Position numbers and translations under genes: made by a program. A model generated the notes under the pieces. That model searched no databases and was not told the DNA's origin. It saw nothing but the letters and a program-made list of their open reading frames with translations. A stretch of DNA of 64,000 nucleotides from Leptodontidium sp. MPI-SDFR-AT-0119 (Eukaryota; Ascomycota; Leotiomycetes; Helotiales; Leptodontidiaceae): contig JAHLEZ010000006.1 in assembly GCA_020726505.1 (NCBI GenBank), forward strand, positions 3,038,001 through 3,102,000. Direction: 5' to 3'. Shown here in pieces: positions 34,563 through 45,240 of the stretch; the stretch's first letter is position 1; the number at the start of each line of letters is the position of its first letter.

Positions 34563-36791
34563 TATAAATATAGTCGTGAAGTTTGCGGTGTTATTACTAT
34601 TATCGTCGTCAGAACTCTTTAAAGAATTGTTAATATCTATTAAAGTATTTGAATCCGCATCTTAGTAACTTTCTAAATAGTGTCCGGATATAGTCCGGTT
34701 TTAGTCCGAATTAAGGTTAATCCCCTTAATATAAGCTAAGTAACTCTTAAAAGTCTTGTCTGTGGCTTTCACTCCTTCAGCCTTATGCGCCGCGAAGTAT
34801 CTTGCCTTAAACGCTACTTACTCTTCGTTAAAGTAACGACTATTATAACAATTTATTTTCTTATAAATAATATAACTTATGTAGCCTAGTATAAGCTAGA
34901 ATTTGTCTTTGCGTTTGTTTCTACTTGAAAATTTCATCTTATAATTAAAGTAATAAGTCGCCTTATTTATGATATAAGATCAGTAGTAATTTGTATATAA
35001 TTTATAATACTTGCTTACCCTCGATCCCGAGTCATGAGTCACCTTAACGCCGACGGCGGAGCGAAGACTACTTATTAATATAAGGAAGGTAAGAGGTGCC
35101 TAAAATAAGGCTATTTTAAAGAGGGGGTTCCCTAATACTCCCTATACGAGTTTATCGCGGAGCGTCTTATTATTTTATATATTGTCGTCCTTTAGGCTAA
35201 GTTAAATACTCTATAATTCCTTAGCGAAGTTCTTTAATTAAGTTAGTACTAGTTTTCCTGTCTAGTAAGGCTCCTTTTAAAATAACAAGAAAGTTAAACT
35301 AAACCACCGGCTAAGGAACTTATTAGCTCTCTCTTTTGTCTTAAAGTGTTCTCGAGTCGTCTTAATAAGCTCATTAAATAAGTACCCTTTATTCTAGAGG
35401 TACTAGTAATAGTACGAACTAGTTCCGTCTTATAATATCGACGGAAAGGCTCGGTTCTAGACCTTAGTCTTAACGGATACTCTTTAATATAAGTCGGCGA
35501 AGATATAGAGCTTCTTATTTAAGTAGTCCTTGTCTCTGTTATATTAGAGCTCTTTAGTATATATCTTAGTAAGGTTTATTAACGATTTTACTTAGTTTAG
35601 GGTTAATAAATTTATAATATATTATAATAGCCGAATCGGCTCTGTATATAGTCCGGTAGTCTTAAGAACCTTAAATAGTAATAATAACCCGTCCCGTGGG
35701 TATATTATTAGCGTTAATATAAGATTTAATAACGCGTAGTCATTTAATCTTTATAAGTAGAGATTACTTAGGGGATCCCTCCTAAGAGTAAATAAGAACT
35801 CCTTCTTTAGGACTATAAGTGGGGAGGTTATATTATATAGATCCTCGACTTTATCTCCTTTAATAAAGGAGATTTTAAGTAATCTTAATAGTTAAATCGT
35901 CTTTATAAGCTTTACTCTTAACTTTTCTAAAGGAGTGTCTTCTTTTATAAAATAAATAACTACCTCTAGTTAGTATTATAAAGACATTAGGGTTTAATTT
36001 TATTAAAGTATTATTAAGAACAGCGGTAGTAGTCGAGAGAGTGATTCCCGGATGTGATTCGGTACTAATTCGGGGTAGTTCCGAATTTATATCTTTATTT
36101 AGTCCTCTAGTCACAAATGTTCTTTAACTTGTACTGCCTCTACTAAAGCCTTTATTGTCCTCGTCCCCCTTTGTCGTCGTATAAACACACTAAAGGCTCG
36201 TAAGTCGTCCCTGAGGTATATATATTCTATAACTTTAATTAATTTAAACTCCTTTGCCGTCTAACCCTTAAAATACTCCCAAAAGTCCTAGAAAAGGAAC
36301 TCTCCCTTAATACGGCCGTTATAAAAGGACTCACAGAACTTCCGCGAGTATGCCGTCGTATCTTTTATAAAAGTTAAACTAAGATTTAGCGTTTCTTTTA
36401 GTATAGTCGTATTATTAAATATTTCCGGAGTTAACTCTAACTCCGGCGTACGGTCTAAAGTATCCACTATTATATTAAATACAAATTATAAGTGATTCAG
36501 TGAGTTCCCGGATAAGTTTCTTAAAGGTCTAAAGTTTTAAATTTAAGGATATTAAATTAACAGTCTTTATAAAGTAACTGTCGTATTATAATAGCTCTTC
36601 TCTAATATATAATTGTCCTAATCGAGTCTTAAGAGAGAAGTTGCCTTCTCTCTACGATCTAGAAAAAGTAAAATACCTTTTAAGGAAAATATAATAAAGT
36701 AATCCTTAAGTTAAAGCCTAAAATCCGCTCTATAGCCTAAGACCTTTTCTGTCTATAGTAAGGTTAACGATATAAGCTTACTACTAATCAG
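34563..36791 (-). pseudogene. copia A2 5' half (gag and upstream pol), degraded
   Basis: Continuation of A2 after the B3 insertion, colinear with A1 (about 2634-4550). The open piece at 36114-35875 is in this region but shows no clear domain. The last 300 bp before the LTR should hold the leader and primer site; nothing intact is visible. Confidence 0.6.
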
Positions 36792-37047
36792 TGTTAGTAT
36801 AGTACTAGTTTATATACTACGCCGTATATGTAAATATATTCTAATACGAGTATAGCGACAAAGTAATAAATATATAGTTCAAAATCTGTGTCAATTCTAA
36901 GAGAGTACGAGGAGAGCCAGACTATATACTACGAAACCCCACCGAATCTCCACCGAAACTAGTCCGGCTAAGCTCTAACCCCTAACTTTGACCCGCACCT
37001 ACTTTTCTAGACCGAAGTATACTTATGTAGGGACCTGTGGACCAACA
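36792..37047 (-). repeat. 5' LTR of copia A2 (256 bp)
   Basis: From tgttagtatagtactagttt to gtggaccaaca. Same length as the left LTR, followed by TSD acagc. Confidence 0.9.
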
Positions 37048-37052
37048 ACAGC

Positions 37053-37294
37053 CGAAGTAATCTCCACTGCTTACGCGGCTCGGAAATTACTCTCGTATTC
37101 GATTACGTAGTCGAATCTTCTAGAGAAGTCGATTACGTAATTATCGAAGCTTCTAGAGAAGCTATTATTGTGTATATAACTACTAAAGAGCCCTTATAGC
37201 TCTTCTCTCAAGCAAGCAAGCAATCTACTTTGTCTCTAATCACGTGTTCACCTACTGCGCTTCCTCTCTTCTGATTGGCCCACCTATTTTCACA
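37053..37294 (+). repeat. 3' LTR of copia E, remaining 242 bp
   Basis: Continues the E LTR from cgaagtaatctccactgctt to cacctattttcaca. It carries the same TTACGTAA site (37133-37140). Confidence 0.9.
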
Positions 37295-37485
37295 CTCTGC
37301 GTCTTAAACTACCGGAAAGCAACTGTATTTAGCAAAGACTCGTTTGAGCCCGTTTGAGCTTACATTTACCTAATTTGGCTACTTAAGCGAATACACACGT
37401 GATGAGCTAGAGTAGTTATATAGACCTAGAAATCCCCTTTACAATAGAATCATCATTCACACCATCATTCTCTGTTTTACAGCAT
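37295..37485. other. unique spacer right of element E
   Basis: A balanced-composition stretch with no frame, not matching B2, where E's left side is inserted. It may be an LTR of a further family or host DNA. Confidence 0.35.
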
Positions 37486-37543
37486 AACTGGCGATGCTAC
37501 GAGCTATGTCGGTTAGAATACGAGGCGCATCGGAGGTCGTAAT
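37486..37543 (-). repeat. truncated B-family LTR end (58 bp)
   Basis: Matches the last 58 bp of the B LTR in the B3 orientation (gcgatgctacgagc to aggtcgtaata), with no polypurine tract after it. A broken remnant. Confidence 0.7.
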
Positions 37544-39005
37544 AAGTATAGTACTAGTATCTTCCTCTAACTTCCTCGAGACATATTAAACGAGACATAA
37601 GTTATAAACCCACCTTTCCCTAAATAGTTAATTTAATAGACATAGCCTTTGCGACCTTTCTGTACCTTAAGAGAATGCCCTTATAATATATTTAAACTAA
37701 ACTTAATTAACTTTAAAGTCTAATATTAAAAACCTAACGATGTCCTTAATATAAGTCGTAGAAGATCAGCGTATACTTAATAAGAAATTTAAACTCGAGA
37801 TATTATTTAAGCACGATATAAAGTCTCGGGAGCGGGCAGGTAAGTCGTTAAAAGACTTGTTTAAGTTCTTTAATAAGATAAACTACACGTCGTTCTTAAT
37901 AGACGAGGAGCTTTCTCTATTATACCCACCTAGCCCTGTAACGCCGGCGTGCTCTTTCACAACGTTAGAACCAGCCGGCGACGATAACTCGGTATTACTC
38001 GACACCTTTGTGTTTAACTCTCCTAACTAAAGCAGCCTATACGACGCTAAATATCTCAAAGACAAAAAAAGTATAGAGAGATTTAATAAAGATTTTTTTA
38101 TAATATAAGTAAAATAGTAATATTATATATCTGCCTAACCGATTCTTGAATATTGCGCTGTCCCGTGAAAGCCTGTTTAACTAGAACCCGCAACGAGTGG
38201 ACTGCTTGAATATCATATGCCACCCGTTTATTAATCGAGGATATTAATTTTGTCCCTTATTTTTTCCCGCTTTTTAAACGACTCCCATAACCTTAGAAAT
38301 CCCATTTGTAAAAACAAGTGCCCCTTTTAGACTTCCTTCCTACTAATAAGTCGTATAATTACACTGATTACGATGCCCGTGTGCTAATATGTAGTATCCT
38401 CGGCTGTCTCGAGGCAGAAAGTTTTACACCAGCGAAAAACGTATCTATTAATTCGATTCTATATCCGTCATTTGCTTAGATCTTTGAGATAGATCTAATA
38501 CCTTTCTCGCTCAGAAGTTAGTTTCGACTTAGCGTCTCACACAAGTCTAGTGTTCTAAGGTAAGCGACCGGACTCGTTCTTAAAACAAATACCACTGGCA
38601 CTTCCACATTAGCCTTACAAAATGTATATGTTAACTGGGGTAACCTTTTACATTTCATAGTTGATTACTTGCTATAGTATCCGTCCAATTTTGAGTATCT
38701 GACTTTGGTTTACTGCTGTTGCCAAGGTTGCTGTAAACCTCGAACTCCCCGGGACTCATTGGGAAACGCAGGCGGGGGTTCGATGGCTCTTGAGCGTGAA
38801 GTTGCGTCAGTACTAGTATTATCATAGAGGTTCGTACAGCACGAAATCTGATTCGAGACCTCTGTTCTTGAATGACTAGCAGGCCTGGATGTAGGGAGTT
38901 CTAGTAGTTTATAGTGAAATAAAGTTAGAAATTGAGAGTTCGCAGGGGGGGGTCAAAAGATTCGAAAAAGTGTGTTGTGACAGCGAGCCAGCGACATAAA
39001 CTCTT
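37544..39005. other. spacer with an unidentified relic ORF at 37750-38105
   Basis: On +, 37750-38030 is open and protein-like (VEDQRILNKKFKLEILFKHD, later SLKDLFKFFNKINYTSFLID and PPSPVTPACSFTTLEP), with one stop before SLYDAKYLKDKKSIERFNKD (38035-38092). I know no match; it may be a transposon-encoded protein or a host gene scrap. From 38150 the DNA gradually becomes GC-balanced and holds no gene before the HET relic. Confidence 0.35.
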
Positions 39006-39009
39006 TAAT

Positions 39010-39360
39010 GAACCGCTGTGTTGCGTCTTGATATACCTGCTAAACCGACTTGCTATAATCTGCGGCGAGGGGTGCTAGTGTACGGTCAATATAGGTTGTT
39101 TCCATGATGCTTAGCATGCCGTAAACTCGGTCTCTCGGATTCGTGACTTCATGGGTGAGGAAGCTCCTCAACATATGGTCCAGACGACGTAAAATTATGT
39201 TCTCGTCCTCTGAGATTCCAGGGTCGTTGGGTTGGTTGATTGCTATCAGAGGACCAAAGACATCACGGGGATCATGTCTTGGTAAAACGCGACCAAGCAG
39301 TTCCGAAAACAACACAAGATTGAACGTGGACCGAAAGTCATCCCACGTACAGCTCTAGCC
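39010..39360 (-). pseudogene. HET-domain (heterokaryon incompatibility) gene fragment
   Basis: Reading leftward from about 39355: WDDFRSTFNLVLFSELLGRV, then GPLIAINQPNDPGISEDENI, LDHMLRSFLTHEVTNPRDRV and YGMLSIMETTYID, ending LAADYSKSV. The block 'T.PRD.VY..L' followed by 'DYS' and a Val-Tyr-Gln-Asp segment is the C-terminal part of fungal HET domains. A TAG stop interrupts YSKSV/QVYQDATQRF at about 39037. The N-terminal half of the domain is not readable in one frame. HET proteins trigger cell death on fusion of unlike hyphae; this copy is broken. Confidence 0.6.
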
Positions 39361-39465
39361 CAGAGGCTGCCACGATGTAAAAGATACAGTATATCACGCG
39401 CCGAAGATACAGCAATTGTTAAGTGCTCGGCAGGCTCCAAAAGGCTTTGTGAAAGTTGTTGCAAA

Positions 39466-39508
39466 GATCTCTACTTCTTCGTACAGACTACTCGAAGAAG
39501 TAGAGATC
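39466..39508. repeat. perfect 16-bp stem hairpin
   Basis: gatctctacttcttcg (39466-39481) and its exact reverse complement (39493-39508) are separated by 11 nt. It lies between the HET relic and the hydrolase gene. No protein frame uses it. It could be a MITE remnant or a structured RNA end. Confidence 0.75.
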
Positions 39509-39692
39509 CGTTACATTGGAATACTACCAAGTTGACATACTGAACGCCGTTTTCAATCCTCCTAGCATCCCTGAATCATATCCACCAGCAAGTACCGAAT
39601 GTCAAATATAACACAGCGAGTGGTACATTCTACGACATCAACAGAAATAAGATAGATACAAATGATCCGAGGCCAAGTTGTTTAGAATCCCA

Positions 39693-40959
39693 TTATATCT
39701 TATGAACCCTCTGTAAGTTAAACGTGCTTGGGGTTGCTTTCTCGCTTCGTGGGCTTTCAGTGACTTGACTCGTCTTGGCCCATGCCCTCAGAAGTACATG
39801 TGCCTTTTCGATTGCGATGCGTCCGAAATAGAAGTCCCAGATTGAATGTAGAGCAACACTAAAAATCAGCGAGACTAACATACTAGCTGGGACAGTAAAT
39901 GGCGCAAGATTCGGTAGAGCGTCTTGTTTGTGAAGATACAAATGAACGACAGCACCAATGAGGAGACCAGACCACATTATTTGGTCTTGATATCGATGGT
40001 GTTGATGGTAATTGTAGTAGAGCATGTAGAGCATCGCACATGCCATCGAAGTACAGACAAAGAGAGGTGGAGTGGGGTCGAGGAACACGTCTTTGAACGT
40101 AGTGCAATCAGAAGTGTTGTTCTGGGACATGTTAGCATTGCTTGATCCGTGAGAAAGTTGGGTTTTCTACCTGTTGAGAGAGTGGACAAAGTTGATATCG
40201 AACCAAAGGCCAGAGCACGGAAGATGTACTCAGCTGAGGCCGTAGGGTCGATTCACGGGTCGATGTCCACTTGTAGCTGCCCATGATAACTATCAAAGGG
40301 ATCTGAGCCAAAGGCAGCAAACACTCATGCAAGACCTGTTGTTTCCATTTTGGAGTGTTCACTGGGAATCGATCTGGGTCCGGATAACGAAGGACTATCG
40401 GACCATCATCTAGCGATCTATCCATGATTAGATCCGAAATCTTGTGCCGCAGATGTGTAGTTTCGCTGGGTGGGATGTAGAAGTGTATGGCGTTGGTCGA
40501 GTCATAAACGGAGTAGGGGTCCAAGAATATGTTGCGTTCGTCCTTCGAAGTTTTGAGGACTTGCTGCACTATGAGCCCACCTAGACTGTGTGCGATGAAC
40601 ACGATAGGTCTGCCTCTGGTTGCCTCTGAACCTCTCTCCATGGACATGTGTCGCAGTAACAGCTGTGCATGCTCGTGGATCGTGCTTGAGTCTACCACCT
40701 CCCTCCTCCCCTTTCTCGGGCCGCTTTCATTATACTTGTACGAGAATATTCTGGTTTCTACAGAGTCCAACGCATGTGCTAGCTTCGCCAGGTCGCTCCA
40801 AGTTTTCGATGCCTCTTCCTGCAGCGGGTACTCTACACTCCACGTTGACGAAGAGCCTCCCTCTTGGCCATGGACGAGAACGATATCACAGATCCTCCTC
40901 GCGAAATCGCAAAGCTGGATTACGCTTGCCACGGCACCCAACGCTGATATAGGATCCAT
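39693..40959 (-). CDS. alpha/beta hydrolase with NLR-type start and three-helix membrane tail
   Basis: Two exons: 40959-40171 and 40121-39693. The 49-nt intron has a GTAGAA donor, a GCTAAC branch site and a CAG acceptor. The joined frame gives 405 aa. Residues 1-22 (MDPISALGAVASVIQLCDFA) match the opening of N-terminal domains of fungal STAND/NLR proteins. The hydrolase follows directly: DIVLVHG (25-31) and the nucleophile elbow RPIVFIAHSLGG with Ser125. This is the SesB/PGAP1-like lipase-type hydrolase found in fungal NLRs. The usual GIIFLGTPH segment after the elbow is missing and residues 140-263 do not align, so activity is uncertain. Exon 2 adds hydrophobic segments at about 282-299, 312-326 and 338-361. 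There is no NB-ARC/NACHT domain. The neighbouring HET relic suggests an allorecognition context. It could be a decayed NLR gene, but both exons are open. Confidence 0.6.
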
Positions 40960-41778
40960 CGCGGGATGTGTGATTCATGAATTGAAGGTGGCCGAAGGAA
41001 GCTGCCGTTTGATGAGGAATGCTTTCGACTTGAGGGGAGAGGTATCGTTGACTTTTCAGGAGCACCTAGACAAGTCCGGTCAGAACTGGGAGAACTCTCC
41101 ACACCTTCCGAGGCATACTTACCTATGTGTAGTTCTTGATGATTGCTTTGAAGTTGGGATATCATAGGAAGAATACAGCTTCAGACGAACCTTTACCCTG
41201 CGAGTGCCGGCAGCAGATGAGGCTGAGGCTTTATGAGGTGGTCGTGTGACCTTGGCAGAGGTCCCGTCGGGCTGTGGTGGTCTAGCTTGTCGAAGACAGC
41301 AGAATCTCTTCCTCTCAACACCGCACCTCGACCTTCAACTCACCCGCCTTCGACTCCTACTAGCCGTACTCCACCCTCATCTTTAACCTCGACAACGTCA
41401 AACCCCTCAGTCACGCCGCATATCCACGAACATTCGTGTCTATACCCAATCCGCTCTTTACTGATCCCAAGCTATTCGACCAGCACCACTCAACCCTTCC
41501 CCTGCGAGTTCTGTCCATTCGAGGACTCCAGATAGTATCTTTGTATTCGACCCATTGTTTTGGCAAGCAGACCTTCCTCAGAGGAAACTCCAAGCTCGAA
41601 TACCGTTCGTATGCACCCGGCAGACGTTTGCCCTGCTGAAAATGCGACTCGCTGACGTTGTTGCAGTTGGCAGATAGCATGCAGTAACTCCTCGAGTATT
41701 GTTGTTTTCAAACGTCAAGATATCCTGGTAAAGCTCTATCGACATTTCCCCACACGAAACGGGAACCAAGCGGGCGCC
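40960..41778. other. intergenic, divergent promoters; no supported gene
   Basis: Lies between the start of the hydrolase (-) and the ATPase relic (+). Several overlapping frames on both strands (for example 41233-41535 on +) are Pro/Ser/Thr-rich and show no domain. It probably holds both promoters and perhaps a decayed exon. Confidence 0.4.
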
Positions 41779-44149
41779 ATGCCTAGTGTTGACCCACCCA
41801 CTCTGCCAGGATCCCCCAGATCCAGGGCTCCAACGATTACCATCGACACCTCTGCCGAGGCTGCCATCACGGAGACAACCATTGAAAGCCATGTTGAAAC
41901 CCGAGAATCGTCTTCAGAATCGTCGTCCTTCGAAAGCCGACCAACATCACCTCACAATGTCTCTTCCCCCGTGTCCAGGGGAGGTTATGGAGGATTTCTC
42001 GCCGTTCCTGGGTCGAGAGCCAGAGCCAGACAGAATTCCATTGAGAACGGTGATGCTTTCAAGCATGAATCTCATCCTACTGTCACGGAGGGCACATTGA
42101 ATGAAGATGCTCTACGGCCAGATCCTGGCTCCGAGAAGGACTTTGAGGTCAACGACAACACCTTTGCATTCAGCCCAGGACAGCTCAACAAGCTACTAGA
42201 CCCAATGTCTTTTTCTGCCTTCTATGCATTGGGAGGACTGTCGGGACTCGAAAAAGGATTGAGATCCGATCGACGCGCTGGATTGAGCGTTGATGAACCA
42301 GGCTTGGAAGGATCAGCTTCGTTCGAGGCACCCGTTCATGAGTTGAATGGGAAGGACAAACCCCCTAGCAACGCATCCAACAAGCAGAACAAAAAGTTGC
42401 AGGAATCCTCGTTCACCTCTCGAAAGAAGGTGCCTGGAGAAAACAAAGCTCCCAGCAAGCAGCCAAAGTCTACCTGGAAGTTGATGTGGACCGCTTTCAA
42501 CGACAAAGTTTTGATTTCTCTCACTGTCGCTGCGACTGTCTCTCTTGCCCTTGGGGTGAGTACACTTGATGTTCTGATAAGTTCTCGCTTGCTGACTTAT
42601 GCACAGCTTTATGAGACGTTCTGTTCGTTGGATTCTAGTAAGCCTGAATGGATCGAGGGAGCTGCTATTTTTCTGGCCATCTTCATCGTTGTTGGAGTTG
42701 AGACGTTGAATGGTCACATGAAAGAAAAGGCTTTCACCAGGCTAAATACCAATGTATGCAAGAAATTACATTTCCAGGATTTATCACTAATAATTTCCTC
42801 AGAAAGATGATTCAACCCAGGCAGGAGAAGTGCCAATAGTCGATGGCATCCACGTCGAGGGCATAAGCGGGCACAATCGCAAATGCCACAAATCCTACAA
42901 CGGTGGCGAGTCGAACCATCAGACAAAAATCGGAGATAAAGATGCAATTCGTCGACCTTCCTCTCCTCCTTCGCCATGCAATGGTGGCTCTCTCGCACGG
43001 GCTCCGCGTTCCACGGCTCCATCCTCTCGTCTCACGACCAGGTGCAAAGAGAAGTTCAAGAAGATCTGCTGCAGGATCACATCCGCAACGGACCCAGCAA
43101 AATCGAAGAAAATTTCGCGATGGCATTCCTGGAGAAACATGTTCGTTACTGGAGAGCTCAAATGTTGGGACCGTTTCATACACCCTGGCCACGTGTTCGT
43201 TGCAGACTTTGGAACCTGCCTTGTTACCTCTGAAGGTATTCATTCCCAACACCGAGAAGACATGCAGCGAGTAAGAGGTGATCCCCACATTTTTTCCCGC
43301 ACAGGATCTGGAAGAGCAGCTCCGGTCACTGGTGACGGAAATGGTGACTGTGGCTGCCTAGTGGGTATCGCTGGTAACAGAGTTGAGAGAAAACCACCGC
43401 TCAACCTGGTCGACTGCAATACACATTCTGATCTTCGCGGAGCTGGACACGTTACCGCTCGCTCTCCGCTGGCAGTACGCATGGTCACTGGAGACAACAC
43501 CGAAACTCCGCGCGTTATTGCTGCCAAGTGCGGTATCTTGAGACCGGGTGGTGTGGTTATGGATGGTCCTACTTTTCGAAAGTTGAGTAAAACCCAGATG
43601 GACCAGGTGACGTCACGACTCCAAGTGCTTGCACTATCTAGTCCAGAAGACAAGCGCATCTTGGTCAGAAAGCTCCAACGGCTGGGGGGAACTGATGTAG
43701 TGACTATTGATGATTCCCTGAAGGAGACCGAGACCGGCTTTTCGTTGGGTATTGCTGGTACTGAAGTTGCCAATGACGCCTCCTCTACCATTCTCACGGA
43801 CGACAACTTTGGTTCTATCGTCAAAGCTTTGATGTGGGGAAGAGCAGTTGACAATGCTGTAAAAAAATTCCTTCGCTTCCCGCTTGCAATCAACATAACT
43901 GCCGTTATGCTAGGCTTCATCGATGCTGTGCCTAGCAGGCTAAGGACCACCATCCTGAATACTGTGCAGCTGTTATGGATTAACAAGATCATGGATACTA
44001 TGGCCGCACTAGCGCTTGCGATGGAGTCCCTGTTCGCGACTGACAGCGAGACCAAATCCAAGTCCTACGAACTTGTTGATTCTGCAAAGCGGAACTGCAA
44101 TCCAGTATCCACTCGTCACAAAGTACTACGACAACCAAAGACACCAGCC
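41779..44149 (+). pseudogene. plasma-membrane/vacuolar-type Ca2+ P-type ATPase relic
   Basis: Exons 41779-42555, 42607-42753 and 42803 onward, introns of 51 and 49 nt with good borders. The N-terminus is Ser/Pro-rich. It is followed by the first membrane helices (STWKLMWTAFNDKVLISLTV, AAIFLAIFIVVGVETLNG). The actuator start is cut, leaving VPIVDGIHVEGISGHNRKCH and NGGESN in place of the TGES loop. The phosphorylation motif DKTGT and the nucleotide-binding domain are deleted. VRMVTGDNTETPRVIAAKCG to SSPEDKRILVRK is well kept. TGDGxND is replaced by VTIDDSLKE (about 43697-43725). Then GIAGTEVANDAS, LMWGRAVDNAVKKFLRFPL and WINKIMDTMAALALA end the homology near 44030. The middle (43060-43460) appears frameshifted. 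It cannot pump Ca2+. Confidence 0.75.
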
Positions 44150-45240
44150 ATGTCGCAAAGGGTATTCGTGGCATTGGGCGGATTGGCGTTATTTGGGCCC
44201 TTGGTTGCTGCCACCTTCACTGAATCATCCTCAAGCAATTGGAGTGTTACCATAATATCAACCACTGTTGTTGTTACCACTAGCAAGGCAATAGCTACCG
44301 CAACAAGCATCGCGGGGGGCTCACAAGGCCCAGACACACAGCCAGGCAAGGGGAGGGAAATCCCTCCGAGAGAGGAATGGCTCAAATCACTGGCTCCATT
44401 GCACAACATTTTGTGGGCAATTGCGATCACAGTAGTGGCCTTTGCAATCTTTCACAAGTTTTGCGAATCACGTAGCCGAAGAATCGACAAGGCGAGGAAG
44501 TTATGCTTCTTCTGGATGGTAGTGTTTCAGGCTCTCTTTTTCTCAGTAAGAGATGATCCTGATTCACCACCAGGATTTCTTTTTGGGTAAGCACACGCCA
44601 ATCAGCATCATCCAACTCTAGCTGACCGAGCAACAGACTATCCATCGCGTCAGGTTTGTTTACCTACAAATCAGCCGTTCGAGGTGCTGCACGATTCGAT
44701 TTTGGTCTCTTTTACGCCCTTACGGGGATCGTGATTGGCGTGGTCATATCATTCATTACCCTGCCATTCATCAGGACTAAATCCGGAAATCCAAGCTGGG
44801 AGACGATACTCTTCCCATCTATTGCTGTGGCATTTTTGGCATTGGAAATTGGGTCCCAGTGCTTCCTAGCAAATATGAATTTTGGCGATGAGTACGAGGT
44901 CGACGACGAGGCCGAGAATGGCAATGGGCTGCCAATTTATCGGGACCGTTATGGCAGGCCTATACTCAGAGCGCAGAATACTCGGCTTGAGGGGTCCCAT
45001 CAATGGCAAGCCAGCCAAATCAGTAGGGCTGGCAGCACTCGACAGAGCGGCGAGCAACACGGGCTAGAGCAAGCTGGGACTTATCCTCAAACCCAAGGCA
45101 TCCCACAGTCGGTGGATTTACCGCATCCGGACTCTTTTCTCCCCGCCAACGACGACAGTCGTTCTGTGGCAGATGATTTTGTCCCGCCTCACAATCCTTG
45201 GGCAAGCCATGACGAATCGCCTCACGTTAACGGCTCCTAG
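44150..45240 (+). CDS. four-helix membrane protein, unknown family, two exons
   Basis: Exons 44150-44586 and 44637-45240. The 50-nt intron has GTAAGC, a gctgac branch site and CAG. The product is 346 aa. I chose the ATG at 44150 because a signal peptide follows (residues 1-21, ALFGPLVAATF). Next are a Ser/Thr-rich segment (22-55), a short charged stretch (PPREEWLKS), and hydrophobic helices at about 87-103, 119-133, 170-191 and 203-225. The acidic and Gln/Ser-rich cytosolic tail (226-346) contains DEYEVDDEAEN and ends SPHVNGS. I do not recognise the family; an integral membrane protein of the secretory pathway is likely. Upstream its frame is continuous with the ATPase relic, so a read-through chimera of about 1104 aa is possible on paper. 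Confidence 0.65.

Larger units (their letters stand above)
22918..37047 (-). mobile_element. Ty1/copia element A2, host of gypsy B3
   Basis: Two 256-bp LTRs (22918-23173, 36792-37047), termini tgt...aca, with TSD acagc (22913-22917, 37048-37052). The TSD restores the E LTR sequence when removed. Without B3 the element is about 7.5 kb. RNase H lies near the left end on -, so 5' is on the right. A 1.3-kb stretch between RNase H and the left LTR carries an antisense frame. Strongly RIP-damaged. Confidence 0.85.
17051..37294 (+). mobile_element. Ty1/copia element E, nearly complete, right LTR split by A2
   Basis: Left LTR 17051-17343 (293 bp). Right LTR 22867-22917 plus 37053-37294 (51 + 242 = 293 bp). 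The internal gag-pol is in the copia order of protease, integrase, reverse transcriptase, RNase H. Without the nested A2/B3 DNA the element is about 6.1 kb. A primer-site-like tggtagc follows the left LTR, and a purine tract (aagagggcg) precedes the right LTR. The flanks differ (agtga left, ctctg right), so no target duplication is seen. Confidence 0.9.

Noticed and set aside
40529..41167. 212-codon open frame on +
   Set aside because: It overlaps the hydrolase gene antisense, shows no domain and has odd composition; the - strand has motifs and a canonical intron.
41233..41711. Pro/Ser/Thr-rich frames upstream of the ATPase relic
   Set aside because: Frames on both strands are equally long and low-complexity; no start, intron or domain to choose one.
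42812..43288. 158-codon open frame on -
   Set aside because: Antisense to the ATPase relic; no signal of coding by itself.
43240..44061. 273-codon open frame on -
   Set aside because: Antisense shadow of the conserved ATPase blocks; no homology recognised.
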